64,000 nt of DNA from CAVTJX01 sp963735175 (GTDB taxonomy: Bacteria > Electryoneota > RPQS01), in the NCBI GenBank assembly GCA_963735175.1, contig CAVTJX010000016.1, forward strand, positions 310,001-374,000, in the 5' to 3' direction. The notes below the pieces were generated by a model, which saw nothing but the letters and a program-made list of their open reading frames with translations, was not told the origin of the DNA and searched no databases. Position numbers and translations under genes: made by a program. This document shows positions 1 through 8,330 of the stretch, piece after piece. Each line of letters opens with the position of its first letter. Within the stretch, counting starts at the first letter, position 1.

Positions 1-533
1 TTGTCGAGCATGAGATTGGTCATCATCTTCGCGTCGCGCGCCTTCTGCATCGCCTCGTGGATCACGCCCAGCTTCTTCGAGCGCTCGCGCACGCGGATGC
101 GGTCGTTGGCCCGAAGCACGAAGGACGGAATGTTCACGATGCGATCGTTCACGAGGAAATGACGATGGCGGACCAACTGCCGCGCCTGGCGGCGGGAGCT
201 GGCGAAGCCGATGCGGTAAACGACGTTGTCGAGCCGGCTTTCGAGCATGCCCAGCAAGTTTTCGCCGGTCACACCCTTCTGGCGCTGCGCTTCAGTGAAG
301 AAGCGGTGGAACTGGCGCTCCAGCAGGCCGTAGGTCTCGCGGATCTTCTGCTTCTCGCGGAGCTGGATGCCGTATTGCGAGATCTTGCCGCGGCGGCTGC
401 GGCCGTGCATGCCGGGGGCGTAGCCCTTCTTGTCGAAGGTGCACTTGGGGCCGACACACTTGTCGCCCTTCAAGTAGAGCTTGCGGCCTTCGCGGCGGCA
501 GATCCGGCAAACCGGTTGGTGATTAAGAGCCAT
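1..533 (-). CDS. rpsD: 30S ribosomal protein S4 (partial, C-terminus off the left edge)
   Basis: Primary 16S rRNA-binding protein of the small subunit, which nucleates assembly of the body domain. About 177 of the usual 200-210 residues are present; the frame is open to base 1. The start ATG at 533 gives MALNHQPVCRICRREG, and Cys9, Cys12, Cys26 and Cys31 form the zinc-binding N-terminus of the C+ type S4. The S4 RNA-binding domain follows (RLDNVVYRIGFASSRRQARQ, then VNDRIVNIPS). It is the last gene visible of the rpsM-rpsK-rpsD block; rpoA and rplQ would be expected beyond the edge. Identification is secure. Confidence 0.97.
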   Translation of the reverse strand, partial: MALNHQPVCRICRREGRKLYLKGDKCVGPKCTFDKKGYAPGMHGRSRRGKISQYGIQLREKQKIRETYGLLERQFHRFFTEAQRQKGVTGENLLGMLESRLDNVVYRIGFASSRRQARQLVRHRHFLVNDRIVNIPSFVLRANDRIRVRERSKKLGVIHEAMQKARDAKMMTNLMLD

Positions 534-590
534 AGCCTCTGTATGCTGTCAAACGAATAGTATTTGAACTGAGAACGCCCGTCACGGAAA

Positions 591-980
591 TTAGACGCGG
601 CGGCGTTTGGGGGGCCGGCAGCCGTTGTGCGGCAGCGGCGTGACGTCGCGGATCGTGATGATCCCCAGGCCCGACGCCGCCAGAGAGCGGATCGCGCCGT
701 CGCGGCCGCCGCCCGGTCCGCGGACCTCGATGATTACCTTCTTCAGGCCGAGGCTCATCGCCGCCTTGGCGGCGTTGTCGGCCGCCAGCTGCGCCGCGAA
801 CGGCGTGTTCTTGCGGCTGCCGCGGAGTCCCATCTTCCCCGCCGAAGCCCAGGAGATGGTGTTGCCGTAGTTATCGGTGATCGTGATGATCGTGTTATTG
901 AAAGACGACTTGATGTGCGCCACACCGGTCGCTTCCACGCGTTCTTTTTTCTTCTTGGTCTCTTTTTTCGCCGTAGCCAA
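591..980 (-). CDS. rpsK: 30S ribosomal protein S11
   Basis: Small-subunit platform protein near the mRNA exit and E site. The 129-residue frame is intact and of normal length. After a lysine-rich start (MATAKKETKKKKERVE) it has the S11 core GVAHIKSSFNNTIITITD, the SWASAGKMGLRGSRKNTPFA segment and the typical end DVTPLPHNGCRPPKRRRV. It lies 57 nt upstream of rpsD and 67 nt downstream of rpsM in transcription order, as in the alpha operon of most bacteria. Confidence 0.98.
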   Translation of the reverse strand: MATAKKETKKKKERVEATGVAHIKSSFNNTIITITDNYGNTISWASAGKMGLRGSRKNTPFAAQLAADNAAKAAMSLGLKKVIIEVRGPGGGRDGAIRSLAASGLGIITIRDVTPLPHNGCRPPKRRRV

Positions 981-1047
981 AACTGGAATCTCCGGTTAAG
1001 CCCACCCGGCTGCTCTGCCGGACGGATGCCCCCACTGTAGCGGCCGC

Positions 1048-1428
1048 TTACTTCGCGGCGGGCTTCCTGTTGTGAATCACCTGGCCCTTTTTCTTGCCCT
1101 TGCGGGTGCGGGCGTTGTTCTTCGTGTTCTGGCCGCGCACGGGCAGACCCTTGCGGTGGCGCAGGCCACGATAGGACCCGATGTCCATCAGGCGCTTGAT
1201 ATTCGTCTGAATCTCGGTGCGCAGCGGGCCTTCGACTTTGAGGTCGGCCACACGGGCACGGATCGCCGCCAGCTCGGGGTCGGTGAGCTGATGGGTGCGC
1301 TTGTTGAAGTCGACGCCGCAATCGGTGAGGATTCGCTGCGAGAGCGGACGCCCGATGCCGAACACGTAGGTCAGCGCCACTTCAATGCGCTTGTCGCGGG
1401 GGATATCAATACCGGCTATACGCGCCAT
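1048..1428 (-). CDS. rpsM: 30S ribosomal protein S13
   Basis: Small-subunit head protein contacting the large subunit and P-site tRNA. The 126 residues are the usual length. It begins MARIAGIDIPRDKRIEVALT and carries the helix-two-turn-helix region (YVFGIGRPLSQRIL), then YRGLRHRKGLPVRGQNTKNN and the basic tail NARTRKGKKKGQVIHNRKP that reaches tRNA. First gene of the alpha-operon block, directly after rpmJ. The frame is intact. Confidence 0.98.
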   Translation of the reverse strand: MARIAGIDIPRDKRIEVALTYVFGIGRPLSQRILTDCGVDFNKRTHQLTDPELAAIRARVADLKVEGPLRTEIQTNIKRLMDIGSYRGLRHRKGLPVRGQNTKNNARTRKGKKKGQVIHNRKPAAK

Positions 1429-1483
1429 AACAACAAATGCCTCTGAGGGTCAGGTTGCTTGAGTCGGAAAACCGCCGCCGGGC

Positions 1484-1600
1484 TTAGCCCTGGCGCTGCT
1501 TGTGCTTCTTCGTCCGTGAGCAGATTACATAGACGCGGCCGCGGCGGCGCACGATCTTGCAATACTCACACATCTTCTTGACGGACGTACGGACTTTCAT
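1484..1600 (-). CDS. rpmJ: 50S ribosomal protein L36
   Basis: Very small zinc-ribbon protein of the large subunit, 38 residues, found by reading the minus strand between rpsM and infA. It starts MKVRTSVKKMCEYCKIV and ends TKKHKQRQG. The zinc ligands Cys11, Cys14, Cys27 and His33 are all present, so this is the zinc-binding (C+) paralogue. Length and sequence match the family closely. It sits 45 nt after the infA stop and 55 nt before rpsM, the normal order. Confidence 0.97.
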   Translation of the reverse strand: MKVRTSVKKMCEYCKIVRRRGRVYVICSRTKKHKQRQG

Positions 1601-1645
1601 GGGTGGGAGTGTCCCGGATAACGGTCAATCGGGGTCGAAAAAAAA

Positions 1646-1930
1646 TCATTTGTAGCGGTAAGTGATGCGGCCGCGATGCAGATCGTACGGCGACAACTCC
1701 ACCGTCACTCGGTCCCCGGGAAGAATCTTGATGAAGTGCATGCGCATTTTACCGGAGATATGCGCCAACACCTTGTGCTGGTTCTCCAGAACAACGCGGA
1801 ATGTGGCGTTGGGGAGGCATTCCTCGATCACGCCGTCCACCTTGATGGCAGATTCCTTGGTCGTGGTTTTCTTCTCCGCGGGTCTCGGGCTCGGGGCAGT
1901 ATGTGTATGCGTCTGTCGGGGTCGAATCAT
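1646..1930 (-). CDS. infA: Translation initiation factor IF-1 with N-terminal extension
   Basis: S1/OB-fold protein that occupies the 30S A site during initiation. The family core is complete: AIKVDGVIEECLPNATFRVV, HKVLAHISGKMRMHFIKILP and VELSPYDLHRGRITYRYK. The only in-frame ATG before the core is at 1930 and overlaps the map stop (ATGA), so the protein is 94 residues, about 22 longer than the usual 72. The extra part (MIRPRQTHTHTAPSPRPAEK) is rich in Thr, Pro and basic residues. The four-base overlap suggests translational coupling to map. The core assignment is certain; the extension depends on the start choice, but no nearer ATG exists. Confidence 0.95.
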   Translation of the reverse strand: MIRPRQTHTHTAPSPRPAEKKTTTKESAIKVDGVIEECLPNATFRVVLENQHKVLAHISGKMRMHFIKILPGDRVTVELSPYDLHRGRITYRYK

Positions 1931-2682
1931 TGTGTCAGGATCTCCGCGTCGCCTTCGGTGATGACAACCGTGTGCTCGAAGTGCGCCGACGGTTTCCGGT
2001 CCCTGGTGAGGACTTGCCACTCGCCGATCATATCCACCTCGTGGGTGCCGAGATTGATCATCGGCTCAATGGCCAGGGTCATGTTCTTGCGCAGGAGCGG
2101 CCCGCGGTGCGGTTCGCCGTAGTTGGGAACCTGCGGATCTTCGTGCAGCCGCCGTCCGATGCCGTGTCCCACGAGGTCGCGGACGACGCCGCAGCCCTGC
2201 GCTTCCACGTAACTCTGGATGGCATGCCCGATGTCGGAAAGCCGGTTGCCCGCGCGGGCCGCGGCAATCCCCAGTTCCAGCGCGTGTTCCGTGATCTCCA
2301 GCAACCGCGTGCGCGAGGCGTCGATCTCGCCGATGGCGTAGGTGCGGGCCGCGTCGGCGTGAAAGCCGCGAAATTGTACTCCGATATCCAGGCCGATGAT
2401 CGTGCCACTCTGCAGGATCTGCCCAGCCGGGATGCCGTGCACCACTTCGGCCTCGATGGAGAAACAGACGGAGGCGGGAAATGGATTGCCGCTCGCATTC
2501 GGATAATTCTTGAACGCGGCGATGGCCCCGGCGGCGCGGATGTAGTCGTCCACGGCCCGGTCCACGTCGCGGGCGACGGTGCCCGGCTTCATCAGCGGCG
2601 CGGCGACCTCGAAAGCTCCGGCGAGGAGCTTTCCCGCCAGGCGCATCAGTTCGATTTCGCGGTCGGTCTTGACAATGATCAC
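1927..2682 (-). CDS. map: Methionine aminopeptidase, type I
   Basis: Removes the initiator methionine from nascent proteins. The 251-residue pita-bread fold protein has all five metal ligands visible: Asp99 (GLDIG), Asp110 (FHADAARTY), His173 (GHGIG), Glu206 (LAIEPM) and Glu236 (FEHTVV), plus His82 in VVHGIP. It lacks the N-terminal zinc-finger extension, so it is type Ia-like. The start is GTG at 2682, overlapping the adk stop (GTGA), and its own stop overlaps the infA start, giving an adk-map-infA chain of coupled genes. This is the usual end of the spc operon. Confidence 0.98.
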   Translation of the reverse strand: MIIVKTDREIELMRLAGKLLAGAFEVAAPLMKPGTVARDVDRAVDDYIRAAGAIAAFKNYPNASGNPFPASVCFSIEAEVVHGIPAGQILQSGTIIGLDIGVQFRGFHADAARTYAIGEIDASRTRLLEITEHALELGIAAARAGNRLSDIGHAIQSYVEAQGCGVVRDLVGHGIGRRLHEDPQVPNYGEPHRGPLLRKNMTLAIEPMINLGTHEVDMIGEWQVLTRDRKPSAHFEHTVVITEGDAEILTQ

Positions 2683-3344
2683 GCGAGTTCCGGATCCATG
2701 GCGATCAGCAACCGGGCAAAAACTTCGTTTTCCGAATCGAGACCCGAAATCTGACGAAGGTTTCCGTTCTTCCGGTAATAATTGATCAGCGGCAGCGTCT
2801 TCTCGTCATAGACTTTCAGCCGCGCCTGAATTGTGGCGGGTTGATCGTCTTCACGCTGGATCACGTTCGGCTGACCCTTGGGACAGCGATGCTGCTCGGT
2901 GACCTGCGGATTCGTCTTCAGGCTGAACGTCGCGCCGCAAGTCGTACACACCCGGCGCGCGGACAGGCGGTCGATGATCACCTCCGGCGGCACCTCGATG
3001 GAGATCACGCGCGGGGCCGGCAGGTTCACGTCCTCAAGCAGCGTTTCCAGCGCTTGCGCCTGGGGCACGGTGCGCGGAAAGCCGTCGAAGATCGCGCCGC
3101 GGACGGCGTCGTCCGCCAGCAGCCGGCGGCGGACCATGTCGATGATCACATCGTCGGGCACCAACTCGCCGCGGTTCATCAATTCGCTGGCCTTATTTCC
3201 CAGCTCGGTGCCGGCTTGAGCCTCAGCGCGCAAGATATCGCCGGTCGAAATCTGCGGGATCTCGAGGTGCTGCGCCAGACGCTGCGCCTGCGTTCCTTTG
3301 CCCACTCCCACGGCGCCGAGCAGGATCAGGGTGTACTTGGACAT
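2679..3344 (-). CDS. adk: Adenylate kinase, zinc-type lid
   Basis: Interconverts AMP + ATP and 2 ADP. About 221 residues, the long-form enzyme. The P-loop is GAVGVGKGTQ at residues 10-19, then STGDILRA for AMP binding and FDGFPRT. The LID domain has Cys133, Cys136 and a His-Arg-Cys (152-154) in place of the usual second CxxC, so zinc binding is plausible but altered. A GTG two codons earlier is possible, but ATG at 3344 is preferred because GGGAG lies 5 nt before it. Located between secY and map as usual. Confidence 0.97.
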   Translation of the reverse strand: MSKYTLILLGAVGVGKGTQAQRLAQHLEIPQISTGDILRAEAQAGTELGNKASELMNRGELVPDDVIIDMVRRRLLADDAVRGAIFDGFPRTVPQAQALETLLEDVNLPAPRVISIEVPPEVIIDRLSARRVCTTCGATFSLKTNPQVTEQHRCPKGQPNVIQREDDQPATIQARLKVYDEKTLPLINYYRKNGNLRQISGLDSENEVFARLLIAMDPELA

Positions 3345-3383
3345 CCGCACTCCCGGGTCAGAGCGGAGCGCCGTAACGGACAG

Positions 3384-4712
3384 TTACATCCGGCGGCGGC
3401 CGCGAATGCGACCGGATTTCATCAGACCGTCATAATGCCGCATCACCAGATGCGACTCAACCTGCTGCAGCGTATCGAGGGTGACGCCGACCACGATCAG
3501 AATCGTGGTCCCGCCGAAGAAACTGGCGAAATTATAGGACACGTTGAAGCGGGAAGTGATGATCGTCGGCAGAACCGCGATTGCCGCCAGCGCGAAGGCG
3601 CCGGGCAGCGTGACGCGGGACAGGATCGAATCGATGAAATCGGAGGTCTGCTTGCCGGGCCGGATGCCGGGAATAAAACCGCCGTTCTTCTTCATGTTGT
3701 CCGCCAGGTCCACGGGATTGAGTACGATGGCGGTGTAGAAATAGGTGAAGAAGATAATCAGCAAGGCTTCCATGACAAGATAGGTCGCCCCCTGAGTCGA
3801 GAACATATTGACGACCGCGTCATGGAGTCCGCCCTCGGGCAGGAACGTCGCCACCGAGGAAGGAATGAACATGATCGACTGTGCGAAGATGATGGGCATT
3901 ACACCGGCGGAATTGACGCGCAGCGGGATGTGCGTACTCTGCCCGCCGTAGGTTTTGCGGCCCACCGTGCGTTTGGCGTACTGCACGGGTATCTTGCGCA
4001 TACCCTGGGTTAAGCCGACCACCGCCATCGTGATCGCGAACAACATCCCGATGAATAGCACGTCAACCAGAATATTGCGCGTCCCGGCCTGCACCATTTG
4101 CGCCTCTTCGATGATGGCGTAGGGCAGGCGGTCGATGATACCGATAAAGATCAGCAGTGAAATGCCGTTGCCGATGCCGCGTTCCGTAATCTGCTCGCCC
4201 AACCACATGATGAGCGTCGTGCCCGCGGCCAGCGTCACCATCGTCAGGAAGCGGAAGCCGAAACCCGGGCTGGGGACGACCGGCGCGCCGGAGGTGGCCA
4301 CGAGGCGCTCGAGGAAGATCGAGACGCCGCCGGCCTGCAGCGCGGCGATGACGACGGTGCCGTAGCGCGTAAGCTGGGTGATCTTCTTGCGCCCTTCCTC
4401 GCCTTCCTTCTGCAGCTTCTGGAAGTACGGAACGACCGTACCCATGAGCTGGAAGATGATCGAGGCCGAAATGTAGGGCATGATGCCAAGCGCGAAGATC
4501 GTGGCCCGCTGGAAGGCGCCGCCCACGAACATGTCATAGAGCCCGAACAGCGTGTTGGCATTCTGCTGGAAAAACTCCGCCAGAGCGCCGGCATTGATGC
4601 CGGCAACCGGAACGTGTCCGCCGATGCGGTACACGAGAAAGATCAGGAGCGTGAAGAGAATGCGATCCCGCAGTTCGGGGATCTTGAAAATGTTCTGGAC
4701 ACGTTCTAACAT
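3384..4712 (-). CDS. secY: Protein translocase subunit SecY
   Basis: Channel-forming subunit of the SecYEG translocon in the inner membrane. The 442 residues include ten hydrophobic segments and the family landmarks: start MLERVQNIFKIPELRDRILF, PYISASIIFQL, the plug and lateral-gate region, a cytoplasmic loop with RRKTYGGQSTHIPLRVN-like wording (GRKTYGGQSTHIPLRVNSAG) and ADNMKKNGGFIPGIRPG near TM9. The start ATG overlaps the rplO stop (TGATG). The frame is intact. Its partner SecE is encoded at 29.96-30.15 kb. Confidence 0.98.
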   Translation of the reverse strand: MLERVQNIFKIPELRDRILFTLLIFLVYRIGGHVPVAGINAGALAEFFQQNANTLFGLYDMFVGGAFQRATIFALGIMPYISASIIFQLMGTVVPYFQKLQKEGEEGRKKITQLTRYGTVVIAALQAGGVSIFLERLVATSGAPVVPSPGFGFRFLTMVTLAAGTTLIMWLGEQITERGIGNGISLLIFIGIIDRLPYAIIEEAQMVQAGTRNILVDVLFIGMLFAITMAVVGLTQGMRKIPVQYAKRTVGRKTYGGQSTHIPLRVNSAGVMPIIFAQSIMFIPSSVATFLPEGGLHDAVVNMFSTQGATYLVMEALLIIFFTYFYTAIVLNPVDLADNMKKNGGFIPGIRPGKQTSDFIDSILSRVTLPGAFALAAIAVLPTIITSRFNVSYNFASFFGGTTILIVVGVTLDTLQQVESHLVMRHYDGLMKSGRIRGRRRM

Positions 4713-5152
4713 CAGGCTGTGACCACCTTACCGCCGGCATCGGCGATTTTCTTTGCGGCTGCCACGGAAACCTCACAATTGTGGATCTCGAAGGCGCGCA
4801 CGGCCTCACCCGTCGCCAGAATCTTGACGGCCACGTCGGCGTGCCGGATCAGGCCGGCCTTGGCCAGCATACCCGGTTCGATGATCGTGCCGGCGGGGAG
4901 CTTGACGAGGTCGCGCAGATTGACGACCTGAACCTGGTCAGCCCAGATGTTCTTGAAGCCGCGTTTGGGGAGGCGGCGGTGAATCGGCATCTGGCCGCCC
5001 TCGAAGCCGCGCTTCTTGGTCGAGCCTGAGCGGGAATAGTAACCCTTTTCGCCGCGCCCAGCGCTGCCGCCAAGGCCCGAGGACGAGCCGCGACCGCGCC
5101 GCTTCTTGGAGTGGGTTGAGCCGGGAGCGGGGGAAAGATTGTTCAGAGGCAT
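4712..5152 (-). CDS. rplO: 50S ribosomal protein L15
   Basis: Late-assembly large-subunit protein. About 146 residues from ATG 5152 (MPLNNLSPAPGSTHSKKRRG). The glycine/serine/arginine-rich N-terminal extension (RGRGSSSGLGGSAGRGEKG) threads into 23S rRNA in the family, followed by FEGGQMPIHRRLPKRGFKN and a globular C-terminal domain. An earlier upstream start would add nine residues lying inside rpmD and is less typical. The gene overlaps the end of rpmD by 10 nt and the start of secY by 1 nt. Confidence 0.97.
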   Translation of the reverse strand: MPLNNLSPAPGSTHSKKRRGRGSSSGLGGSAGRGEKGYYSRSGSTKKRGFEGGQMPIHRRLPKRGFKNIWADQVQVVNLRDLVKLPAGTIIEPGMLAKAGLIRHADVAVKILATGEAVRAFEIHNCEVSVAAAKKIADAGGKVVTA

Positions 5153-5346
5153 GCCGTTATCCCTTCGACTTCTTCCCACTTCACAAGGTGGGAGACGCGG
5201 TTGATCATCCCGCGCACGGCGGGGTTATCGGGAAGCACGCGGGTCTCGTGCAGACGGTGAAAGCCCAGGGCTTTAACCGTGTCCTTCTGCACGTGTTGCC
5301 GGCCGATGGTGCTCCGTTCGAGCGTGACTTTAAGTAATTTTGCCAT
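5143..5346 (-). CDS. rpmD: 50S ribosomal protein L30
   Basis: Small large-subunit protein of 67 residues (usual about 60). It starts MAKLLKVTLERSTIGRQHVQ and has the family core KDTVKALGFHRLHETRVLPD and the RGMINRVSHLVKWEEVE end. Stands between rpsE and rplO as in the spc operon and overlaps rplO. Confidence 0.96.
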   Translation of the reverse strand: MAKLLKVTLERSTIGRQHVQKDTVKALGFHRLHETRVLPDNPAVRGMINRVSHLVKWEEVEGITACL

Positions 5347-5369
5347 GAGGGTGCGCTAAGCTTTCGGTG

Positions 5370-5918
5370 TTATGCGGTGAACACTTCGCGCAGCGAGATG
5401 CCGCGGCGTTCGGCCACCATGCGCACGTCGGTCATTTCGTCGAGGGCTACAAAGACCGCCTTGACGACGTTGTGCGGGTTATTCGTGCCCATCACCTTGG
5501 TCAGCACGTCGCGCACGCCCAGGCACTCCATAATGAGGCGCACTGAGCCGCCGGCGATCACGCCCGTACCGGGAGTGGCGGGGCGTAAAAAGACGCGTCC
5601 CGCGCCGAACTTGCCAAAGGTGGGATGCGGCAGCGTAACGCCGATGAGCGGGTAGCGCTTCATCGACCGTTTCGCCTGGCCCGTGGCCTTGGAAATGGCG
5701 TCGACGACTTCGTTGGCCTTGCCCATGCCGAAGCCGGCGCGGCCCTTGCCGTCTCCGACGACGACGACGGCGTTGAAGGAGAAGTTGCGGCCGCCCTTGA
5801 CCACCTTGGCCACGCGGTTGATGACCACGACTTTTTCAATCAGGGATTCGCCGCCGGAGTAATCCGAGTCGCGTTCCCGATCCCGCCGCCGCGGGCCGCG
5901 TTCTTGCTGATCGTTCAT
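5370..5918 (-). CDS. rpsE: 30S ribosomal protein S5
   Basis: Small-subunit protein at the mRNA entrance, involved in decoding fidelity and helicase activity of the ribosome. The 182 residues have an acidic/basic N-terminal stretch (NDQQERGPRRRDRERDS), the dsRNA-binding-like domain (EKVVVINRVAKVVKGGRNFS, GFGMGKANEVVDAI) and the S5 C-terminal domain with GTGVIAGGSVRLIMECLGV. Starts 9 nt after the rplR stop. Frame intact. Confidence 0.98.
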   Translation of the reverse strand: MNDQQERGPRRRDRERDSDYSGGESLIEKVVVINRVAKVVKGGRNFSFNAVVVVGDGKGRAGFGMGKANEVVDAISKATGQAKRSMKRYPLIGVTLPHPTFGKFGAGRVFLRPATPGTGVIAGGSVRLIMECLGVRDVLTKVMGTNNPHNVVKAVFVALDEMTDVRMVAERRGISLREVFTA

Positions 5919-5926
5919 CGAATCCT

Positions 5927-6299
5927 TTAGAATTGAAGACCGCCCTTGCGGGCTCCTTCGGCGACCGCCTGAATGCGGCCGTGATAGCGGAAACCGTTGC
6001 GGTCGAACACGACCTGCTGGATACTTTTTTCAAGCGCCTTGCGCGCGCATGCTTCGCCCACGAGCCTGGCCGGTCTCGATGGGCTTCTTGCCCTTGAGGC
6101 TGTCGCGCAGCTCCGGAGTCAGCGAGGAGACGCCGGTGATCGTGATCCCGGCCTCGTCGTCGACGAGTTGGGCGTAGATCTGCCGCTCGGAGCGGAAGAC
6201 GACGAGGCGCGGCCTCACGGCCGTGCCCGACACGATTTTGCGGATGTGCTTCTTACGGCGCGCCCGGCCTTTGGCTTTTTTCTGGGATAGGGTCGACAT
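5927..6299 (-). CDS. rplR: 50S ribosomal protein L18 (one frame break)
   Basis: 5S rRNA-binding protein of the central protuberance. The frame begins MSTLSQKKAKGRARRKKHIR and runs RPRLVVFRSERQIYAQLVDD; near 6066 one extra base shifts it, and the remainder VGEACARKALEKSIQQVVFD, RNGFRYHGRIQAVAEGARKG and LQF follow in the next frame to a TAA at 5927-5929. Removing one base gives 123 residues, the normal length. The break is most simply a sequencing insertion, since L18 is essential. Lies between rplF and rpsE. Confidence 0.93.
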
Positions 6300-6377
6300 G
6301 GGATGGAATTTCCTGACTGACGCCCGCCGTATGCGACGGTATTAACCATCGCGCGGCAGGCCAAGACTGTTACCGGA

Positions 6378-6914
6378 TTACTTCGCGGTCTTGCCGGCCT
6401 TGATGCGAACCACTTCGCCGACGTAACGGATGCCCTTGCCCTTATAGGGCTCCGGCTTCTTGACGGCGCGGATTTCAGCGGCCACCTGGCCTACCAATTC
6501 GACGTCACAGCCGGACACGGCGATGACGTTAAGACGCGGCACTTCGATCTTGATGCCGGCGGGCGCCGCCACGAACACGCCGTGCGTGAAACCGACGCTC
6601 AGCAGTACGCCCCGCGGCTTCGCTTCGACGCGGTAACCCACGCCGGTGACTTCCAGTTCGCGGCGGAAGCCGTCCGTCACGCCCTTCACCATGTTCGCCA
6701 GCAGCGCACGGGTCAGCCCGTGCAGCGAGCGGTGGTGCTTGGCGTCCGTGGGACGCGTGACCGTGATCGTATTGTCTTCTCGAGTGATGGCTATGTCGGG
6801 ATGGAAGCTGCGCGCCAATTGGCCCTTCGGCCCGCTGACCGTGATGAAACTGCCTTCCATCTTGACGTCGACCCCGCTGGGAACCGCGATGGGTGCTCGA
6901 CCGATACGTGACAC
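6378..6914 (-). CDS. rplF: 50S ribosomal protein L6
   Basis: Two-domain large-subunit protein near the sarcin-ricin loop and the factor-binding site. The 178 residues are of normal size, with the start MSRIGRAPIAVPSGVDVKME and the C-terminal signature PEPYKGKGIRYVGEVVRIKA. The internal duplication of two similar alpha/beta domains is as in the family. Spc operon order rpsH-rplF-rplR. Frame intact. Confidence 0.98.
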   Translation of the reverse strand: MSRIGRAPIAVPSGVDVKMEGSFITVSGPKGQLARSFHPDIAITREDNTITVTRPTDAKHHRSLHGLTRALLANMVKGVTDGFRRELEVTGVGYRVEAKPRGVLLSVGFTHGVFVAAPAGIKIEVPRLNVIAVSGCDVELVGQVAAEIRAVKKPEPYKGKGIRYVGEVVRIKAGKTAK

Positions 6915-6967
6915 GCTTGGCTTTCCTCAAACTTACACCGCCCGCGGGCGGGAAGGATGGATTACGG

Positions 6968-7366
6968 CTACCAGATTTCGGCGATCAACTCGCCGCCCAG
7001 ACCCTGCTTGCGCGCCTGGTTGCCCGTCATCACGCCGTGGGAGGTCGTGAGGATCGAGACGCCGAGGCCGTTCAGCACGCGCGGAATCTCGCGGCTGTTG
7101 ACATAGCGGCGCAGACCGGGAGTGGACTTGCGGCGCATCCCGCGAATCGCGGATTCGCCCTGCGCCGTGTACTTGAGATAGACGCGCAAGTAGCCCTGCG
7201 GGCCCTCGTCCACCTGCACATAGTCGTGAATGTAATTACACTCCATCAGCACGCGCGCGAGCTCGCTCTTCATCTTCGAAAACGGGATGTCGACGCGGGG
7301 GCGGCGGGTCTTCAGGGCGTTGCGAATGCGGTTCAAAAAGTCCGCAATGGGGTCCGTGGTAGGCAT
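6968..7366 (-). CDS. rpsH: 30S ribosomal protein S8
   Basis: Central-domain 16S rRNA-binding protein, in many bacteria the translational repressor of the spc operon. 132 residues with TDPIADFLNRIRNALKTRRP at the start, the S8 signature-like region RVYVNSREIPRVLNGLG-like (RRYVNSREIPRVLNGLGVSI) and the end GVMTGNQARKQGLGGELIAE. Normal length, intact frame, between rpsN and rplF. Confidence 0.98.
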   Translation of the reverse strand: MPTTDPIADFLNRIRNALKTRRPRVDIPFSKMKSELARVLMECNYIHDYVQVDEGPQGYLRVYLKYTAQGESAIRGMRRKSTPGLRRYVNSREIPRVLNGLGVSILTTSHGVMTGNQARKQGLGGELIAEIW

Positions 7367-7397
7367 AGGGAATAAAGATTCTTGGTTCGACCGACTC

Positions 7398-7583
7398 TTA
7401 CCAACTGGCTTTCACCACACCGGGAATTTCACCGGCGAGGGCCAGCTCGCGGAAGCAAATGCGGCACAGCGCGAACTTGCGTAGGTAGGCGCGCGGCCGC
7501 CCGCAGCGCCGGCAGCGATTGTGAGTGCGGACGGAAAACTTCGGGGTTTTCTTCGCCTTCGCGATGAGGCAGGTTTTAGCCAT
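7398..7583 (-). CDS. rpsN: 30S ribosomal protein S14, zinc-binding type Z
   Basis: Small-subunit head protein. The 61-residue form is the short zinc-binding type, with Cys24 and Cys27 (CRRC) and Cys40 and Cys43 (CRIC) as ligands; the long non-zinc form has about 100 residues. It starts MAKTCLIAKAKKTPKFSVRT and ends GEIPGVVKASW. Spc operon position between rplE and rpsH. Confidence 0.98.
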   Translation of the reverse strand: MAKTCLIAKAKKTPKFSVRTHNRCRRCGRPRAYLRKFALCRICFRELALAGEIPGVVKASW

Positions 7584-7615
7584 AGATTTGGAGGTTGCCG
7601 ATAGTACTCAGGGGA

Positions 7616-8215
7616 TCAGACCGCGGCCGGGGCCGCCGGTTTCTGCTCTTTTTTGCGCATGGGCACACCCAACTCGCGCAGCAGCTCATAGGCCTCGACG
7701 TCGGTGCGGGCCGTCGTCACAAACGTAATATCCATGCCGCGAATCTTCTCGACACTGTCGAGGTCGATCTCGGGGAAGATGATGTGCTCTTTCAGCCCGA
7801 CCGTGTAGTTGCCGCGGCCGTCGAAGCCCCGGTCCGGCAACCCGTGGAAGTCGCGGATGCGCGGCGTGGCGATCGTGATCAGCCGTTCGAGGAACTCCCA
7901 CATCTGAATGCGGCGCAGCGTCACGAACACGCCGATCGGCATGCCTTCGCGCAGCTTGAAGTTCGAGATCGACTTGCGGGCCTTGCTGATCGCCGGACGC
8001 TGTCCGGTGATTGCCGCCAGTTCGCGCTGCACGCTGTCGATGATCCGCGGGTTGGTCACGGCCTCGCCCAAGCCCATGTTGATGACGATCTTCGTCAGCC
8101 GCGGAACCTGCATCGGATTCTGGTACTCGAAGCGCTTCTTGAGCGCGGGGATTACCTTCTCGTCGTAATGCTTTTTCCAGTTCGGAACCCAGCCGGCGGG
8201 CAGCGCAGGCCGCAC
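7616..8215 (-). CDS. rplE: 50S ribosomal protein L5
   Basis: 5S rRNA-binding protein that contacts the P-site tRNA. Family core: VPRLTKIVINMGLGEAVTNP, KARKSISNFKLREGMPIGVF, RIRDFHGLPDRGFDGRGNYT and GMDITFVTTARTDVEAYELL. GTG at 8215 is the first possible start and gives 199 residues with an Ala/Pro-rich C-terminus. The same frame stays open for about 44 further codons upstream to 8347, encoding a Lys/Ala/Pro/Gly-rich stretch (KASGKPAAKPGKGAPPQGAG) without ATG, GTG or TTG. The true start may therefore lie upstream and be hidden by a base error. Confidence 0.93.
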   Translation of the reverse strand: MRPALPAGWVPNWKKHYDEKVIPALKKRFEYQNPMQVPRLTKIVINMGLGEAVTNPRIIDSVQRELAAITGQRPAISKARKSISNFKLREGMPIGVFVTLRRIQMWEFLERLITIATPRIRDFHGLPDRGFDGRGNYTVGLKEHIIFPEIDLDSVEKIRGMDITFVTTARTDVEAYELLRELGVPMRKKEQKPAAPAAV

Positions 8216-8330
8216 CCCGGCGAGGGACTGCGGTCCCTTCTGCTCTTTCGCGCCCTTCTTCTTGCCCGCACCCTGCGGCGGGGCGCCTTTCCCTGGCTTA
8301 GCGGCAGGCTTGCCGGAAGCTTTAGCCTGT

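Noticed and set aside
2841..4013. 390-codon open frame on the plus strand
   Set aside because: It is antisense to adk and secY, whose protein sequences are unmistakable; high GC makes long antisense frames common here.
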